A DNA stretch of 37,233 bases from Phycisphaerales bacterium. Its GTDB lineage: Bacteria; Planctomycetota; Phycisphaerae; Phycisphaerales; UBA1924. The position numbers and the translations under genes were made by a program. The stretch is from the NCBI GenBank assembly GCA_027083355.1, contig JALWOY010000217.1, positions 1-37,233 on the forward strand, read 5' to 3'. Positions 23,515 through 32,596 of the stretch are shown one piece after another (position 1 is the stretch's first letter; each line of letters begins with the position of its first letter). The notes beneath the pieces are model-generated. The model saw only the letters and a list, made by a program, of their open reading frames with translations, did not search any database and was not told the origin of the DNA.

Positions 23515-25248
23515 ATGCCGACGTTGCCGGTTTCAGAACTCAAGGGCCGCAAGCTTGGTCGGGTCTTGACCAAGCTGGGCTACTGCACGCGTGAGCAGGT
23601 GCATGAAGCGCTCATGGTGCAGAAGACCCGGAAAGAGAAGATCGGCAAGCTGCTGATCGAGCTGGGGTATGTGACCGAGCAGCAGGTCTCCGAGGCACTC
23701 GCCGGGCAGGCGGGGATGGAGTACCGCGATCTTTCCGGGTTCGAGATCCCCGAAGAAGTGGTCGAGGCGATCCCGGCCGAGAACGCCAACGCCTACGGCA
23801 TCGTGCCCATCGAATACGAGCCGAAGTCGAAGCGGCTGGTGGTGGCGCTCAAGAGCCACGAGAATTTTCAGGCGGTGGACGACCTCCGGCTGTTGATGGG
23901 GTTCAACGTCGAGGCGGTCGTGGCGTCGCCGGAGGCGGTCGATTCGCTGCTGAAGAAGCACTATTCCCGCACGGAATCGATGGCCGAGGTGGTGAGCGGT
24001 CTGGCTTCGGATGATCGGTTCGCGTCGCTGGCCGGTGCGAGCGATCAGTCGATCGATCTGGACGCGGTGCTGGAGGCGGCCGACGACAATCAGGTGGTCA
24101 AGTTGATCAACCTCGTGCTGCTGCAGGCGATCAAGGACCGGGCTTCGGACATCCACTTCGAGCCGTTCGAGCACGAGTTCAAGATGCGTTACCGGATCGA
24201 CGGCGTGCTGTACGAGATGGTTCCGCCGCCGAAGCACCTCGGCCCGGCGATCACGAGCCGCATCAAGGTCATGGCGAACCTCGACATCGCCGAGCGTCGC
24301 CTGCCGCAGGACGGGCGTATCGAGCTGAGCGTGGGCGGCAACCCGATCGACCTCCGCGTGGCGATTCTGCCGACGATTTACGGTGAATCGTGCGTGATGC
24401 GTGTGCTCGACCGCTCGAATGTCGAGCTGGATCTGAACCGGATCGGGCTGCGTGAAGATGATCTTGAGAAGTTCAACCACCTGATCCGCAAGCCGAACGG
24501 GATCGTGGTCGTGACGGGTCCGACGGGTTCCGGCAAGACGACGACGCTGTACGCGGCGCTCGCGACGCTGAACGACATCGAGACGAAGATCCTGACGGCG
24601 GAGGACCCGGTCGAGTACGACATCGACGGTCTGTGCCAGTGCCAGGTGAACACGGACGTGGGCCTGACGTTCGCGAAGCTGCTGCGGTCGTTCCTGCGAC
24701 AGGACCCGGACGTGATTCTCGTCGGCGAGATCCGCGACCTCGAGACGGCCCAGATCGCGGTGCAGGCGTCGCTGACGGGCCACCTGGTGCTGTCGACGCT
24801 ACACACGAACGACGCGCCGAGTTCGATCATCCGCCTTGTTGATCTGGGGATGGAGCCGTTCCTGCTGACGGCGACGATCGAGGGTGTGGTGGCGCAGCGT
24901 CTCGTGCGGAAACTCGACCCCGCGGTGAAGGAGGCGTACACCCCGACGGAGGCGGAGCTGCTGGAGTTGAGCCTGCGTCCGGAGGACATCGGCGACCGCA
25001 AGTTCTACCGCCCGAGCCGGACGGATCGGCTCGGTGGGGGGTACAAGGGCCGGATGGCGTTGTTCGAGATCATGGAGATGGACGACGACATGCGGGAGTT
25101 GGTGATGAAGGAAGCGAGCACGGCGGTGCTTCGCGAACACGCCCGGCGTCGGGGGATGCGGAGCCTGCGCGAGAGCGGGCTGTTGGCGATCTATGACGGT
25201 CTGACGTCGATCGACGAGGTGGTGCGTGAGACGCTGGCCGAGGATTGA
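23515..25248 (+). CDS. GspE/PilB-type assembly ATPase 2, with tandem MshEN-like motifs
   Basis: Predicted 577-aa assembly ATPase, paralogous to the one at 20425. Its N terminus carries two intact 24-residue MshEN-type motifs, KLGRVLTKLGYCTREQVHEA to Q36 (13-36) and KIGKLLIELGYVTEQQVSEA to Q65 (42-65), with exactly 5 residues between them. That is the c-di-GMP-binding pattern known from MshE. Walker A is GPTGSGKTTTLYAAL with K341, Walker B VGEIRDLETAQIA, the His box GHLVLSTLHTND. As in ATPase 1, the tetracysteine zinc motif is absent (GGGYKGRMALFEIME lacks the preceding Cys pairs). The ATG has GAGGAGG just upstream, one of the strongest ribosome binding sites in the window. The GspF gene follows after 153 nt. 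Confidence 0.94.
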   Translation: MPTLPVSELKGRKLGRVLTKLGYCTREQVHEALMVQKTRKEKIGKLLIELGYVTEQQVSEALAGQAGMEYRDLSGFEIPEEVVEAIPAENANAYGIVPIEYEPKSKRLVVALKSHENFQAVDDLRLLMGFNVEAVVASPEAVDSLLKKHYSRTESMAEVVSGLASDDRFASLAGASDQSIDLDAVLEAADDNQVVKLINLVLLQAIKDRASDIHFEPFEHEFKMRYRIDGVLYEMVPPPKHLGPAITSRIKVMANLDIAERRLPQDGRIELSVGGNPIDLRVAILPTIYGESCVMRVLDRSNVELDLNRIGLREDDLEKFNHLIRKPNGIVVVTGPTGSGKTTTLYAALATLNDIETKILTAEDPVEYDIDGLCQCQVNTDVGLTFAKLLRSFLRQDPDVILVGEIRDLETAQIAVQASLTGHLVLSTLHTNDAPSSIIRLVDLGMEPFLLTATIEGVVAQRLVRKLDPAVKEAYTPTEAELLELSLRPEDIGDRKFYRPSRTDRLGGGYKGRMALFEIMEMDDDMRELVMKEASTAVLREHARRRGMRSLRESGLLAIYDGLTSIDEVVRETLAED

Positions 25249-25401
25249 TCCGGGTGTGTCCGGCGTGTGTCGGGCCGACCCGGAGTGAGGGATTCGGGAT
25301 TTTGCCCCGCGGCGACCCCGGCGGGGCGGGTCGAGGAAAACGCCGCCCGCGTCGGCCGATTGGTGTGAGGACACCCGGCCGATCGCGTTGGAGATGACAC
25401 G

Positions 25402-26691
25402 ATGCCCACGTTTGTCTATGAAGCGATCAACGCGGCCGGGAAGTCCCAGAAGGGGACGGTCGAGGCGGCGAACAGCGAGGAAGCGATCAAGCGGATCCGC
25501 GACCAGCAGCTGTTCCCGAAGTCGGTCAAGCCCGCCAAGAGTTCGAAGAAAAAGGGGGAGAAGGACGCCGCCCCTGCGAAAAAGAAGAAACGGAAAAAGG
25601 GCGGCACGTCGATCTCGATCGGCGGGGTGAGCAAGAAGCACCTGACTTTGTTCACGCGTCAGTTGTCGACGCTGCAGGACGCCGGTCTGCCGCTGCTGCG
25701 GTCGTTGCAGATCCTCGAGGGGCAGCAGAAGCCGGGGCTTCTGAAAAACATCATCGGCGGCGTGGTGGAGGAGGTCGAGGGCGGGTCGTCGCTCTCGGAC
25801 GCGATGAGCAAGTATCCCAAGGCGTTCGACGTGCTGTATACGAAGATGGTGCACGCGGGCGAGATCGGCGGCGTGCTGGACATCATCCTCCAGCGGCTTG
25901 CCGAGTTCATGGAAAAGGCCCAGCGGCTGAAGCGGAAGATCCGCGGGGCGATGGTCTACCCGATCGCGGTGATCTGTATCGCGATGGTCATCCTCACGGC
26001 GATCATGGTGTTCATCATCCCCAAGTTCGAGGAGATCTTCGCGGACTTCGGGGTGAACCTGCCCGGGCTGACGGTGTGGCTGATCAACACGAGCCGGTGG
26101 GTGGCCGGGCAGGAGACGGGCCAGCAGGTGCCGGGGTGGGTGTTCGTGATCCTCTCCCCGTTCGCGTTTTTCATTTTCTGGAAGGTGATCCGCAAGACGA
26201 AGCCGGGCAAGGCGGTGACGGACATCCTGCTGCTCTGGACGCCGATCTTCGGGAACCTGATCCGCAAGACGACGATCGCGCGTTTCACGCGGACGCTGGG
26301 CACGCTGATCAGCGCGGGCGTGCCGATCCTGGACGCGGTGACGATCACGGGCGAGACGAGCGGGAACTTCGTGTTCGAGCGTGCTCTTCAGAAGGTGCAC
26401 GATTCGATCCGCGAGGGCGAGACGTTCGCCGAGCCTCTTCGTGCGTCCAAGACGTGCGACGGGCTCGTGATCAACATGATCGACGTGGGCGAGGAGACGG
26501 GCGAGCTCGACGCGATGCTGATGAAGATCGCGGACAACTACGACGAGGAAGTTGACGTGGCGGTCGCGGCGCTGGTGTCGCTGCTCCAGCCGCTGATGGT
26601 GATCGTGCTCGGCGGGATCATCGGCACGATCATCATCGCGATGTTCCTGCCGCTGGTCGAGATGATCAACTCGCTCAACTCGAGCAACTGA
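25402..26691 (+). CDS. GspF/PilC inner-membrane platform protein
   Basis: Predicted 429-aa polytopic membrane protein on which the assembly ATPase acts. The start MPTFVYEAINAAGKSQKGTV is the standard GspF/PilC opening. Two T2SSF domains follow: one starts around LFTRQLSTLQDAGLPLLRSL, the other around ARFTRTLGTLISAGVPIL. Hydrophobic helices lie at about 183-210, 245-263 and 395-423, with the usual three-TM layout. Between residues 40 and 75 there is an unusual Lys-rich stretch (KKKGEKDAAPAKKKKRKK) before the first F domain. ATG 25402 has GGAG 9 nt upstream. Next to it are the prepilin genes, starting 9 nt after its stop, so it heads or belongs to their operon. Confidence 0.93.
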   Translation: MPTFVYEAINAAGKSQKGTVEAANSEEAIKRIRDQQLFPKSVKPAKSSKKKGEKDAAPAKKKKRKKGGTSISIGGVSKKHLTLFTRQLSTLQDAGLPLLRSLQILEGQQKPGLLKNIIGGVVEEVEGGSSLSDAMSKYPKAFDVLYTKMVHAGEIGGVLDIILQRLAEFMEKAQRLKRKIRGAMVYPIAVICIAMVILTAIMVFIIPKFEEIFADFGVNLPGLTVWLINTSRWVAGQETGQQVPGWVFVILSPFAFFIFWKVIRKTKPGKAVTDILLLWTPIFGNLIRKTTIARFTRTLGTLISAGVPILDAVTITGETSGNFVFERALQKVHDSIREGETFAEPLRASKTCDGLVINMIDVGEETGELDAMLMKIADNYDEEVDVAVAALVSLLQPLMVIVLGGIIGTIIIAMFLPLVEMINSLNSSN

Positions 26692-26700
26692 GGACCAACG

Positions 26701-27912
26701 ATGCGCCCGAGCAACGCCGACACCACACGCCGACCGCCCCGCCCGTTGAGCCCATCGCGGGGATCACGGGGTTTCACGCTGGCGGAGATGCTCGTCGTGA
26801 TTCTCGTGATCGCGGTCCTCATGGGCATCCTGCTGGTCGCTGTGGGTCACGCCCGGTCGTTCGTCGGCAAGAGCGCGTCGCAGGCCAGCGCCCGGTCGAT
26901 CGCCCAGGGCGTGCAGCAATTCGAGCAGACGTTCGGCTTTCCCCCGCCGCTGGTCCAGGACGGTCTGCAGGGCGACGGGGGCGCGATGACGGTGCCGCCC
27001 GCGGTGATCGACCGGGCCGGCACACCCGCGCCTGCCGGCACACCCGTGATCGTTCCTCCGGCGCCGGCGAGCGATCGGCTGCGGATGGTCGTGGTCTACA
27101 ACCCCGCGTACCCGGCGAACCGGCGTTTCCTCGAAGGGCTCGACCCGCTCGGGGCCGGGGTCCCGAGCGACCAGGAGTTGATCGATCGTTATGACCCCGA
27201 CAATCCATCGTGGCGTCTCGGCAATCAACGCTACAGCAAGTATTCGCTCGGGATCTATCTGGCCGGGGCGATGCCCGCGGCCGTGGACGGGGTGGACGGG
27301 CCGGGGATGGTGCGTCCGCTGGCGGACGGCACGTTCGAGGGTGTGGTGGCGGATTCGGCGGACGAGTTCGAGACGGCCGGTCGCTCGACCTCGCGGGAGC
27401 GTTACGAGCCGTTCTTCGATGCCGACAGCCGGGGGGCGAAGCTGGTGCGGGAGTATTTCGACCTCGACGAATACCGGGAGAACGCGGGCGACCCTGATCT
27501 GTCGGTGGCCGATCCCGTGCAGCAGACGGACTGGCGTCACGCGGCGATCGTCGATTCGGAGGGCAAAGCGTTCAGGTACTACCGCTGGGAGCCTCTGAGC
27601 GAGAGTTACGGGCTGACGGTCAGCGGGACCTACATGCTGAACATCCCGTGGGTGTTGCTCGACGATGAAGCCCTGCACGCACTGAATCAGGACCCGACGC
27701 CGGCGAGGGCGGCCACGGTCGACCTGACGGCGGGCAACGCGAAGCTGCGCGGGGCGAGATGGGCGGTCGTAGGGGCCGGCCCCAACGGGGTGTTCGGTAC
27801 CGAGCCGATCGAGACGCTCAGGCGGCGTCTGAACATGATGAGCGGTGAGCTGGAAGACTGGGAAGTCCGCGCCGAGGCCAAATCGGACAACGCCGTGGAG
27901 GTGGGGCGGTGA
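26701..27912 (+). CDS. Prepilin-like pseudopilin 1 (GspG/GspH-like N terminus)
   Basis: Predicted 403-aa secreted protein with a class III prepilin leader. The cleavage site is RG/FTLAEM (G24, F25), with Glu at +5 (E29) and a hydrophobic helix to about residue 50 (VVILVIAVLMGILLVAVG). Typical major pseudopilins have 130-180 residues, so the 350-residue exported domain is unusual. The domain is Pro/Asp/Tyr-rich with no recognisable fold, and the stretch VVVYNPAYPANRRFL and the C-terminal GARWAVVGAGPNGVFGTE give planctomycete-type prepilin patterns (inference). The start is ATG 26701, with TGAGGA overlapping the GspF stop as ribosome binding site. Its own stop overlaps the next start by 4 nt. 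It should be processed by a prepilin peptidase encoded elsewhere. Confidence 0.85.
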   Translation: MRPSNADTTRRPPRPLSPSRGSRGFTLAEMLVVILVIAVLMGILLVAVGHARSFVGKSASQASARSIAQGVQQFEQTFGFPPPLVQDGLQGDGGAMTVPPAVIDRAGTPAPAGTPVIVPPAPASDRLRMVVVYNPAYPANRRFLEGLDPLGAGVPSDQELIDRYDPDNPSWRLGNQRYSKYSLGIYLAGAMPAAVDGVDGPGMVRPLADGTFEGVVADSADEFETAGRSTSRERYEPFFDADSRGAKLVREYFDLDEYRENAGDPDLSVADPVQQTDWRHAAIVDSEGKAFRYYRWEPLSESYGLTVSGTYMLNIPWVLLDDEALHALNQDPTPARAATVDLTAGNAKLRGARWAVVGAGPNGVFGTEPIETLRRRLNMMSGELEDWEVRAEAKSDNAVEVGR

Positions 27913-29207
27913 TCGGCCCGCAAGCACAACGTGCCCGGCGGGCGTTCACGCTGATCGAGATGCTCGTCGTCGTGACGCTGCTGATCGTGGTGCTTGGCGT
28001 CGCGGTGCCCGCGTTCCGCGGGATGATCGACGCCTCCGAACGGTCGCTCTCGGAAAACGCGCTGCGGGTCGGTGTCCGCGTCGCGCGCGATCTTGCTCTG
28101 CGCGGTGAGGGCGACGCCGCGATCGTGTTCTTCCGAGATCTCGACGGGCGCATGCGGATGGTGCCGGCGTTGCAGGTGGGGACGTTGGCCGATTCCGGTC
28201 TGAACCCGTTCGCGACGTTCCCGTTCAACCCCGAGACCGACCCCGTCATCGAGCGCGACGTGTTCGCGCCCGTCGGCGCCTCGGCCCAGATCCAGATGCC
28301 CAAGGGCTGGACGGTCGCGGGCTACGCCGACCCCAACACCATCGACATCCGGATCTCGTCGCTATTCACCGAGGGGTGGTACAACTCGGAGGCGTACGGC
28401 GACGCCGGGCAGGCGCAGGGCGAGACCGCCCGGCTCGACGGCAACTGGGTGTTGCCCGAGACGGCGTATTACGAGACGTTCATGCTCGCGCCGGGTGCTC
28501 CGCCGCCGGATGGGTTTACGTCGGCGGTCAGCGGCGCGGATATCAACCGGACACCGCGTCAGACCTTCATGGTGCGGTTTCAATCGGGCACGGGGCAGCT
28601 CGTCCGCGGGGCGGCGCCGGCGTTGGTGATCGATCCGAGGCCGACGGCGATCGGCCGCGGGCTGTTCACCCCGGACGTGCGCTGGATGCGTGCCAACCGG
28701 ATCGAGGACGCCCGGGCGTGGGCGCAGCGCGTGCTCCGGCAGGACGACGTCAACAGCGACGGGGCCGCCGATTTCATCGACGAAACATTCCGCGTGATCA
28801 CCATCGGCAACTACTCCAACGACACCGTGCTCGCCGGTCCGGTCTCCCGGCTGGCGTTGTTCCGGGCGGAGGATCTCGCCCAAGGGTTGGGGGCGAAGGG
28901 CCTCAACCGCGCGACAAACTCGCTCTATGCCCCGATCGAGCGCAGCGGCCGCATCGGGTTCGACCTCACGGGCCTGTTCGAGAACCACCCGTTCATCGAC
29001 GAGCCGAACGAGGTCCGCATCGGCATCAACCGCTGGATCCAGGGCGATACGAATTTCGTCGCCGCCGGCGGGTTCGAAAACAGCGACACAGACGGTGACG
29101 GCAACGTGTACGGCGACGCGGGCGACGGCGTCGAGGCCGATTCGCCCGAGGCGAGGATCTTCATCGTCGAAGACGGCACGGGCGAGCTGACGGGGGTGGC
29201 GCGATGA
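27909..29207 (+). CDS. Prepilin-like pseudopilin 2 (GspH-like)
   Basis: Predicted 432-aa exported pseudopilin. The leader has RRA/FTLIEM: Ala12 at -1 in place of the usual Gly, Phe13 at +1 and Glu17 at +5. The helix is MLVVVTLLIVVLGVAVPAF. After it, a stretch resembling GspH (SERSLSENALRVGVRVARDLALR ... AAIVFFRDLDGRM, read in parts) leads into a long domain of no known family, with Asp/Asn-rich loops (QDDVNSDGAADFIDE and NSDTDGDGNVYGD) that resemble calcium-binding sequences. GTG 27909 is the start; GGAGG lies 6 nt upstream and the start overlaps the previous stop (GTGA), which suggests translational coupling. Confidence 0.85.
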   Translation: MIGPQAQRARRAFTLIEMLVVVTLLIVVLGVAVPAFRGMIDASERSLSENALRVGVRVARDLALRGEGDAAIVFFRDLDGRMRMVPALQVGTLADSGLNPFATFPFNPETDPVIERDVFAPVGASAQIQMPKGWTVAGYADPNTIDIRISSLFTEGWYNSEAYGDAGQAQGETARLDGNWVLPETAYYETFMLAPGAPPPDGFTSAVSGADINRTPRQTFMVRFQSGTGQLVRGAAPALVIDPRPTAIGRGLFTPDVRWMRANRIEDARAWAQRVLRQDDVNSDGAADFIDETFRVITIGNYSNDTVLAGPVSRLALFRAEDLAQGLGAKGLNRATNSLYAPIERSGRIGFDLTGLFENHPFIDEPNEVRIGINRWIQGDTNFVAAGGFENSDTDGDGNVYGDAGDGVEADSPEARIFIVEDGTGELTGVAR

Positions 29208-30517
29208 ACCGGAACAACACTCGTCGCCCTGGCTTCTCGCTGATCGAGGTGCTGATCGCCGTGATGGTGCTCGCGGTGGGGTTGCTGGGGCTGGCGTCGG
29301 TCTTCCCCGTCGTCATCACGCAGCAACGCCGGGCGTCGGATGTCATCCTCGGCGGTGTGGCGGCGTCGATCGCGCGCGATCAGATCGAGGCCAACAGGGA
29401 CATCGCGGCCGAGCTGCTCAGCCAGGACGGGTTCGCCGATGACGACGAGCCGGACCTCGACGGCGACCGCGTGCCCAACGAGACGGCCGGGCAGGACAGC
29501 GACGCCGACGCGGATGGTGACGGCGTGCCGGACACGTTCGACCCGGATGTGCGTGACGGGCTTTATGTCCCGGGCACGGACGAGCCCATCTTCGGGCAGG
29601 GGTTCAACTACACCTCGGACAACCGGCGTTACAACCAGCAGACCGGCTACTCGTACCTGTGGGAGGCCGACTGGCAATGGGGCGGCGGCGTGCCCGGCAC
29701 TGTCCGTTTGCCCGATCAATATCTGACCGACTACCTCGCCGACGGCGGTGTGCGGTTCCGTGATCCTCTGGAGCGACAACTGGCAGGCGTGAACCAGAAT
29801 GACGCGGACCTGCCGGTGGGCGCCCGGCTCGTTCCCGGGCCGTTCTCGATCCCGGGCGGGGTGTACGACGGGCCGCAGTTCGTTTGGGATTTCGTCCCGA
29901 GGCGAACCCCCGAGGGCGGGCTGCAGATGGCGGTGTTCGTCCGTCGGATCGACACCGGCATCCGGGTCGCTGAGGGGCGGACGCTCAGCGAGATGCTCGT
30001 GACCGAGCAGCCGGGTTCGCCCGCGTTCCGCTTCCCGGTCGGCCGGGACACCACGACCGGCGAGCCGACGCTGGACGGGACGGGCGAGTATTCGATCCCG
30101 CTCAGCGTCGCCCTGATCCCGGTGCCGACGAGCGATTACCAATACACAACCGAAGCCCGCAACGGGTTGCCTGTGCTGCTCGACGCGGTTCGTCTCGATT
30201 TTTCCGCGATCGGCGACGACGAGCGGGCCACGGCGAGGCCCGCGGAGATGCGATTCCTCGCCCGGGTTGGGCAACGGTTTGTGGACAACTTCGGCGTCGT
30301 CCGCCGCGTCGTCGAGGTGCTCAACATCGAGAACAACGAGATCGACCTGCGCGTCGAGCCGGCGTATCAGCTAGGCCAGTTGTACCCGCCGTCTGACTGG
30401 GCGTTGTTCAACAGCAGCGATGCCCTGCGCGAGCTCGCCCGGACCGGCAAGCTGCGTCAGGCGGTTTTCACGCCGCAGGTCCCGGCCGACGTGTTCGTGA
30501 TGGAGTTCGACAAGTGA
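29204..30517 (+). CDS. Prepilin-like pseudopilin 3 (GspI/PilV-like)
   Basis: Predicted 437-aa exported pseudopilin. The leader is RPG/FSLIEVLIAVMVLAVG: Gly10 at -1, Phe11, Glu15 at +5. The opening resembles GspI/PilV, small minor pseudopilins of about 120-150 aa, so this is about three times the usual length. Right after the N-terminal helix, about residues 79-126 are rich in Asp: DLDGDRVPN and DADADGDGVPDTFDPD have the spacing of thrombospondin-type-3 calcium loops. The rest (130-437) is unrecognised. The start overlaps the previous stop by 4 nt (ATGA) and a GGGGGTGG block serves as ribosome binding site. Its partners are the adjacent pseudopilins. Confidence 0.87.
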   Translation: MNRNNTRRPGFSLIEVLIAVMVLAVGLLGLASVFPVVITQQRRASDVILGGVAASIARDQIEANRDIAAELLSQDGFADDDEPDLDGDRVPNETAGQDSDADADGDGVPDTFDPDVRDGLYVPGTDEPIFGQGFNYTSDNRRYNQQTGYSYLWEADWQWGGGVPGTVRLPDQYLTDYLADGGVRFRDPLERQLAGVNQNDADLPVGARLVPGPFSIPGGVYDGPQFVWDFVPRRTPEGGLQMAVFVRRIDTGIRVAEGRTLSEMLVTEQPGSPAFRFPVGRDTTTGEPTLDGTGEYSIPLSVALIPVPTSDYQYTTEARNGLPVLLDAVRLDFSAIGDDERATARPAEMRFLARVGQRFVDNFGVVRRVVEVLNIENNEIDLRVEPAYQLGQLYPPSDWALFNSSDALRELARTGKLRQAVFTPQVPADVFVMEFDK

Positions 30518-32541
30518 AGCACCGGAGCGAGGACAGAACGAAGCGCGTGGCTCGGGCGTTCACGCTCGTCGAGGTGATCGTCGCGGTCGGTGTGCTCGCG
30601 GTGATCGGCGTCGTCATCGGGACGATCTTCACCACGATCGGCGAGACGGTCACGCAGGGCCGACGTGTCAGCGACATGAACCGCTTCGCCGCGCGTATCG
30701 AACGCGTGATGCGGCGTGACTTCGAGAACATGGTCCGCGAGAACGGTTTTCTCGTGATCCGCAACGAGTTGACACATGATTTCACGAACAGCCCGTCGAG
30801 GACGGACGTCGGGCTGACGCAGACGGACCCGAGCCCGAGGCCCCGCCGCATCGACGAGATCATGTTCTTCAGCCGGGGCGATTTCACGAGCAAGCGCACG
30901 CCGCTGCACCGCGACATGATCGCCCGGTCCGGCGTCGCGCGCATCTACTACGGGCACGGGCAGAAAATGCCCGTTGACTACGGCAACAACCCGGACAACC
31001 CCGATCTGACGACGCGGTACGCCCGCCCCCGCCTCGACGAGCCGAACAACCGGATCAACGGCGCGGACGCCCGGCTCGGCGTCCCCTCGGCACTGGGGAC
31101 GATCAACCCCAACGAGTTCGCGTCGGACTGGTCGCTGCTGCGGCACGTCACGCTGCTGGTGCCCCGCCCCGGCGGGTTGCAGGTGTTGCCCGATGACGTG
31201 TTCGGGCTCCGGCCCAACGACGGCACGCCCGAGGCGTACAACCGCGTGGCGGATTCCTCCCGGCAGATCGCCCTCGGGCCCGCGGCCCAGAGCATCTTCC
31301 GCGCCGTCTCGGCGATGGCCCCCTACGAGATCAACACGGTGCCCAGCGGCGGGACGGGGCTCACCCTGATCGACCCCTCGCGGTTCAACATCCGCCCGTT
31401 CAACGCCGGCTACAGCGTCCTGCTCGGGGGCAGCGATGAATCGAAAGTCCGTCCGTTGTTCACCTCGGGCGTCGTGGACGTGGCGGTGACCGACCTCGAC
31501 GAGATCCGCACCATCGTCACCTCACCCTGGCTCGGCACGCCCGATAGCGCCCGGGAACGCCTACCGAGCCAGCTCACGCCCTACGACTATTCATCGACCG
31601 TCGACCGTCTGACGGATTACGAGCAGCAGCGGGTGTTTTTCGACGGCGGCGGCAACCCACGCTCCGGCAGCGTTCTCAATTCCGGTATGCTCCCCGCGGG
31701 TGCACAGCGGCAGGCCCAGCAACTCTGGATGCTCGACGCGATGCCCGGTGTGCCCTTCGACCCGGCTCGCCCCAACGACACCGGGTTCCGTGTCCGGTAC
31801 GAGGACGAGCCGCCTCGCATCTTCTCCGAGGCCGCGTCCATCCTCTCGACAAGCGACGCGGACAAAGAGATCCGCATGAACCGCGCCGTCGAGCAGGCGG
31901 ACCAGGAGATGCTCGGTTCGAGCGTGTTCCAGCCGCGGTGCACCGAGTTCATCGTCGAGTGGTCGCTCGGCATCATCGACCGCCGCAACCCGGCCTCCAA
32001 CCCGAATTACGGGCAGCCGATCTGGCACGGCCTGCGGCGTTACCGCGACGGCAACGGCAACGGGCGGTACGACGAGGGCGGCGTGAACGCGGACACGCCG
32101 GACACGCTTTACGCCGATTATTTCGACGTCGCCGAGTACGACGGCGCCCCGTTGATCGATCGGCCCGATCGGACCGATGACGATTTCAGCATCCGCGGCG
32201 TGATGGGTGATTCATTCTTTGAAGACGGCAACGCCCCGCTGCAGGGGCAGCCGGGCGCGTCGATCGACGAAGAGATGCAGGAGCTGATCCGCGTCGATCA
32301 GCGTTTCGACCCCGCCGCCGCTTCCAGAGTCGAGGACATCATCGGGGCCGAATACTGCTTCGGCTACGTCTACGAAGACCAGAACAACACCCCCGGCAAC
32401 GCGGACGACGACGTGGTGCGTCCGTGGCCCTGGCCGAAACTGATCCGCGTCACGATGCGCTTTGTGGATGAATCCGACCTCGAAAACGAACGGACATATC
32501 AGGTGATTTTCCGCGTCCCCGATGCCGCGGGGGAGATGTGA
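30514..32541 (+). CDS. Prepilin-like pseudopilin 4 (GspJ-like)
   Basis: Predicted 675-aa exported pseudopilin. The leader has ARA/FTLVEVIVAVGVLAVIG: Ala15 at -1, Phe16, Glu20 at +5, then a short stretch like GspJ (IGETVTQGRRVSDMNRFAARIERVMRRDF, read in parts). Ordinary GspJ is near 200 aa; here about 450 further residues are fused with no recognisable family. The final third contains YRDGNGNGRYDEGG (near residue 511), an Asp/Asn/Gly pattern like dockerin or EF-hand loops. The start is GTG 30514, overlapping the previous stop by 4 nt, with GGAG 8 nt upstream. The sequence ends 55 nt before the likely start of the giant GspK-like gene. Confidence 0.86.
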   Translation: MKHRSEDRTKRVARAFTLVEVIVAVGVLAVIGVVIGTIFTTIGETVTQGRRVSDMNRFAARIERVMRRDFENMVRENGFLVIRNELTHDFTNSPSRTDVGLTQTDPSPRPRRIDEIMFFSRGDFTSKRTPLHRDMIARSGVARIYYGHGQKMPVDYGNNPDNPDLTTRYARPRLDEPNNRINGADARLGVPSALGTINPNEFASDWSLLRHVTLLVPRPGGLQVLPDDVFGLRPNDGTPEAYNRVADSSRQIALGPAAQSIFRAVSAMAPYEINTVPSGGTGLTLIDPSRFNIRPFNAGYSVLLGGSDESKVRPLFTSGVVDVAVTDLDEIRTIVTSPWLGTPDSARERLPSQLTPYDYSSTVDRLTDYEQQRVFFDGGGNPRSGSVLNSGMLPAGAQRQAQQLWMLDAMPGVPFDPARPNDTGFRVRYEDEPPRIFSEAASILSTSDADKEIRMNRAVEQADQEMLGSSVFQPRCTEFIVEWSLGIIDRRNPASNPNYGQPIWHGLRRYRDGNGNGRYDEGGVNADTPDTLYADYFDVAEYDGAPLIDRPDRTDDDFSIRGVMGDSFFEDGNAPLQGQPGASIDEEMQELIRVDQRFDPAAASRVEDIIGAEYCFGYVYEDQNNTPGNADDDVVRPWPWPKLIRVTMRFVDESDLENERTYQVIFRVPDAAGEM

Positions 32542-32596
32542 CACCATGCGGCGATCGGCGAACAACGGCGAGAGACGAGACACGAGGAGGCCCCCT

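Noticed and set aside
25304-25327. gccccgc/gcggggc hairpin between ATPase 2 and GspF as a terminator
   Set aside because: The T-run lies before the stem on the + strand and no T-run follows it on either strand.
32546-32596. Earlier ATG (32546) for the GspK-like gene
   Set aside because: No ribosome binding site; the ATG at 32597 has GAGGAGG at the right distance and begins closer to the helix.
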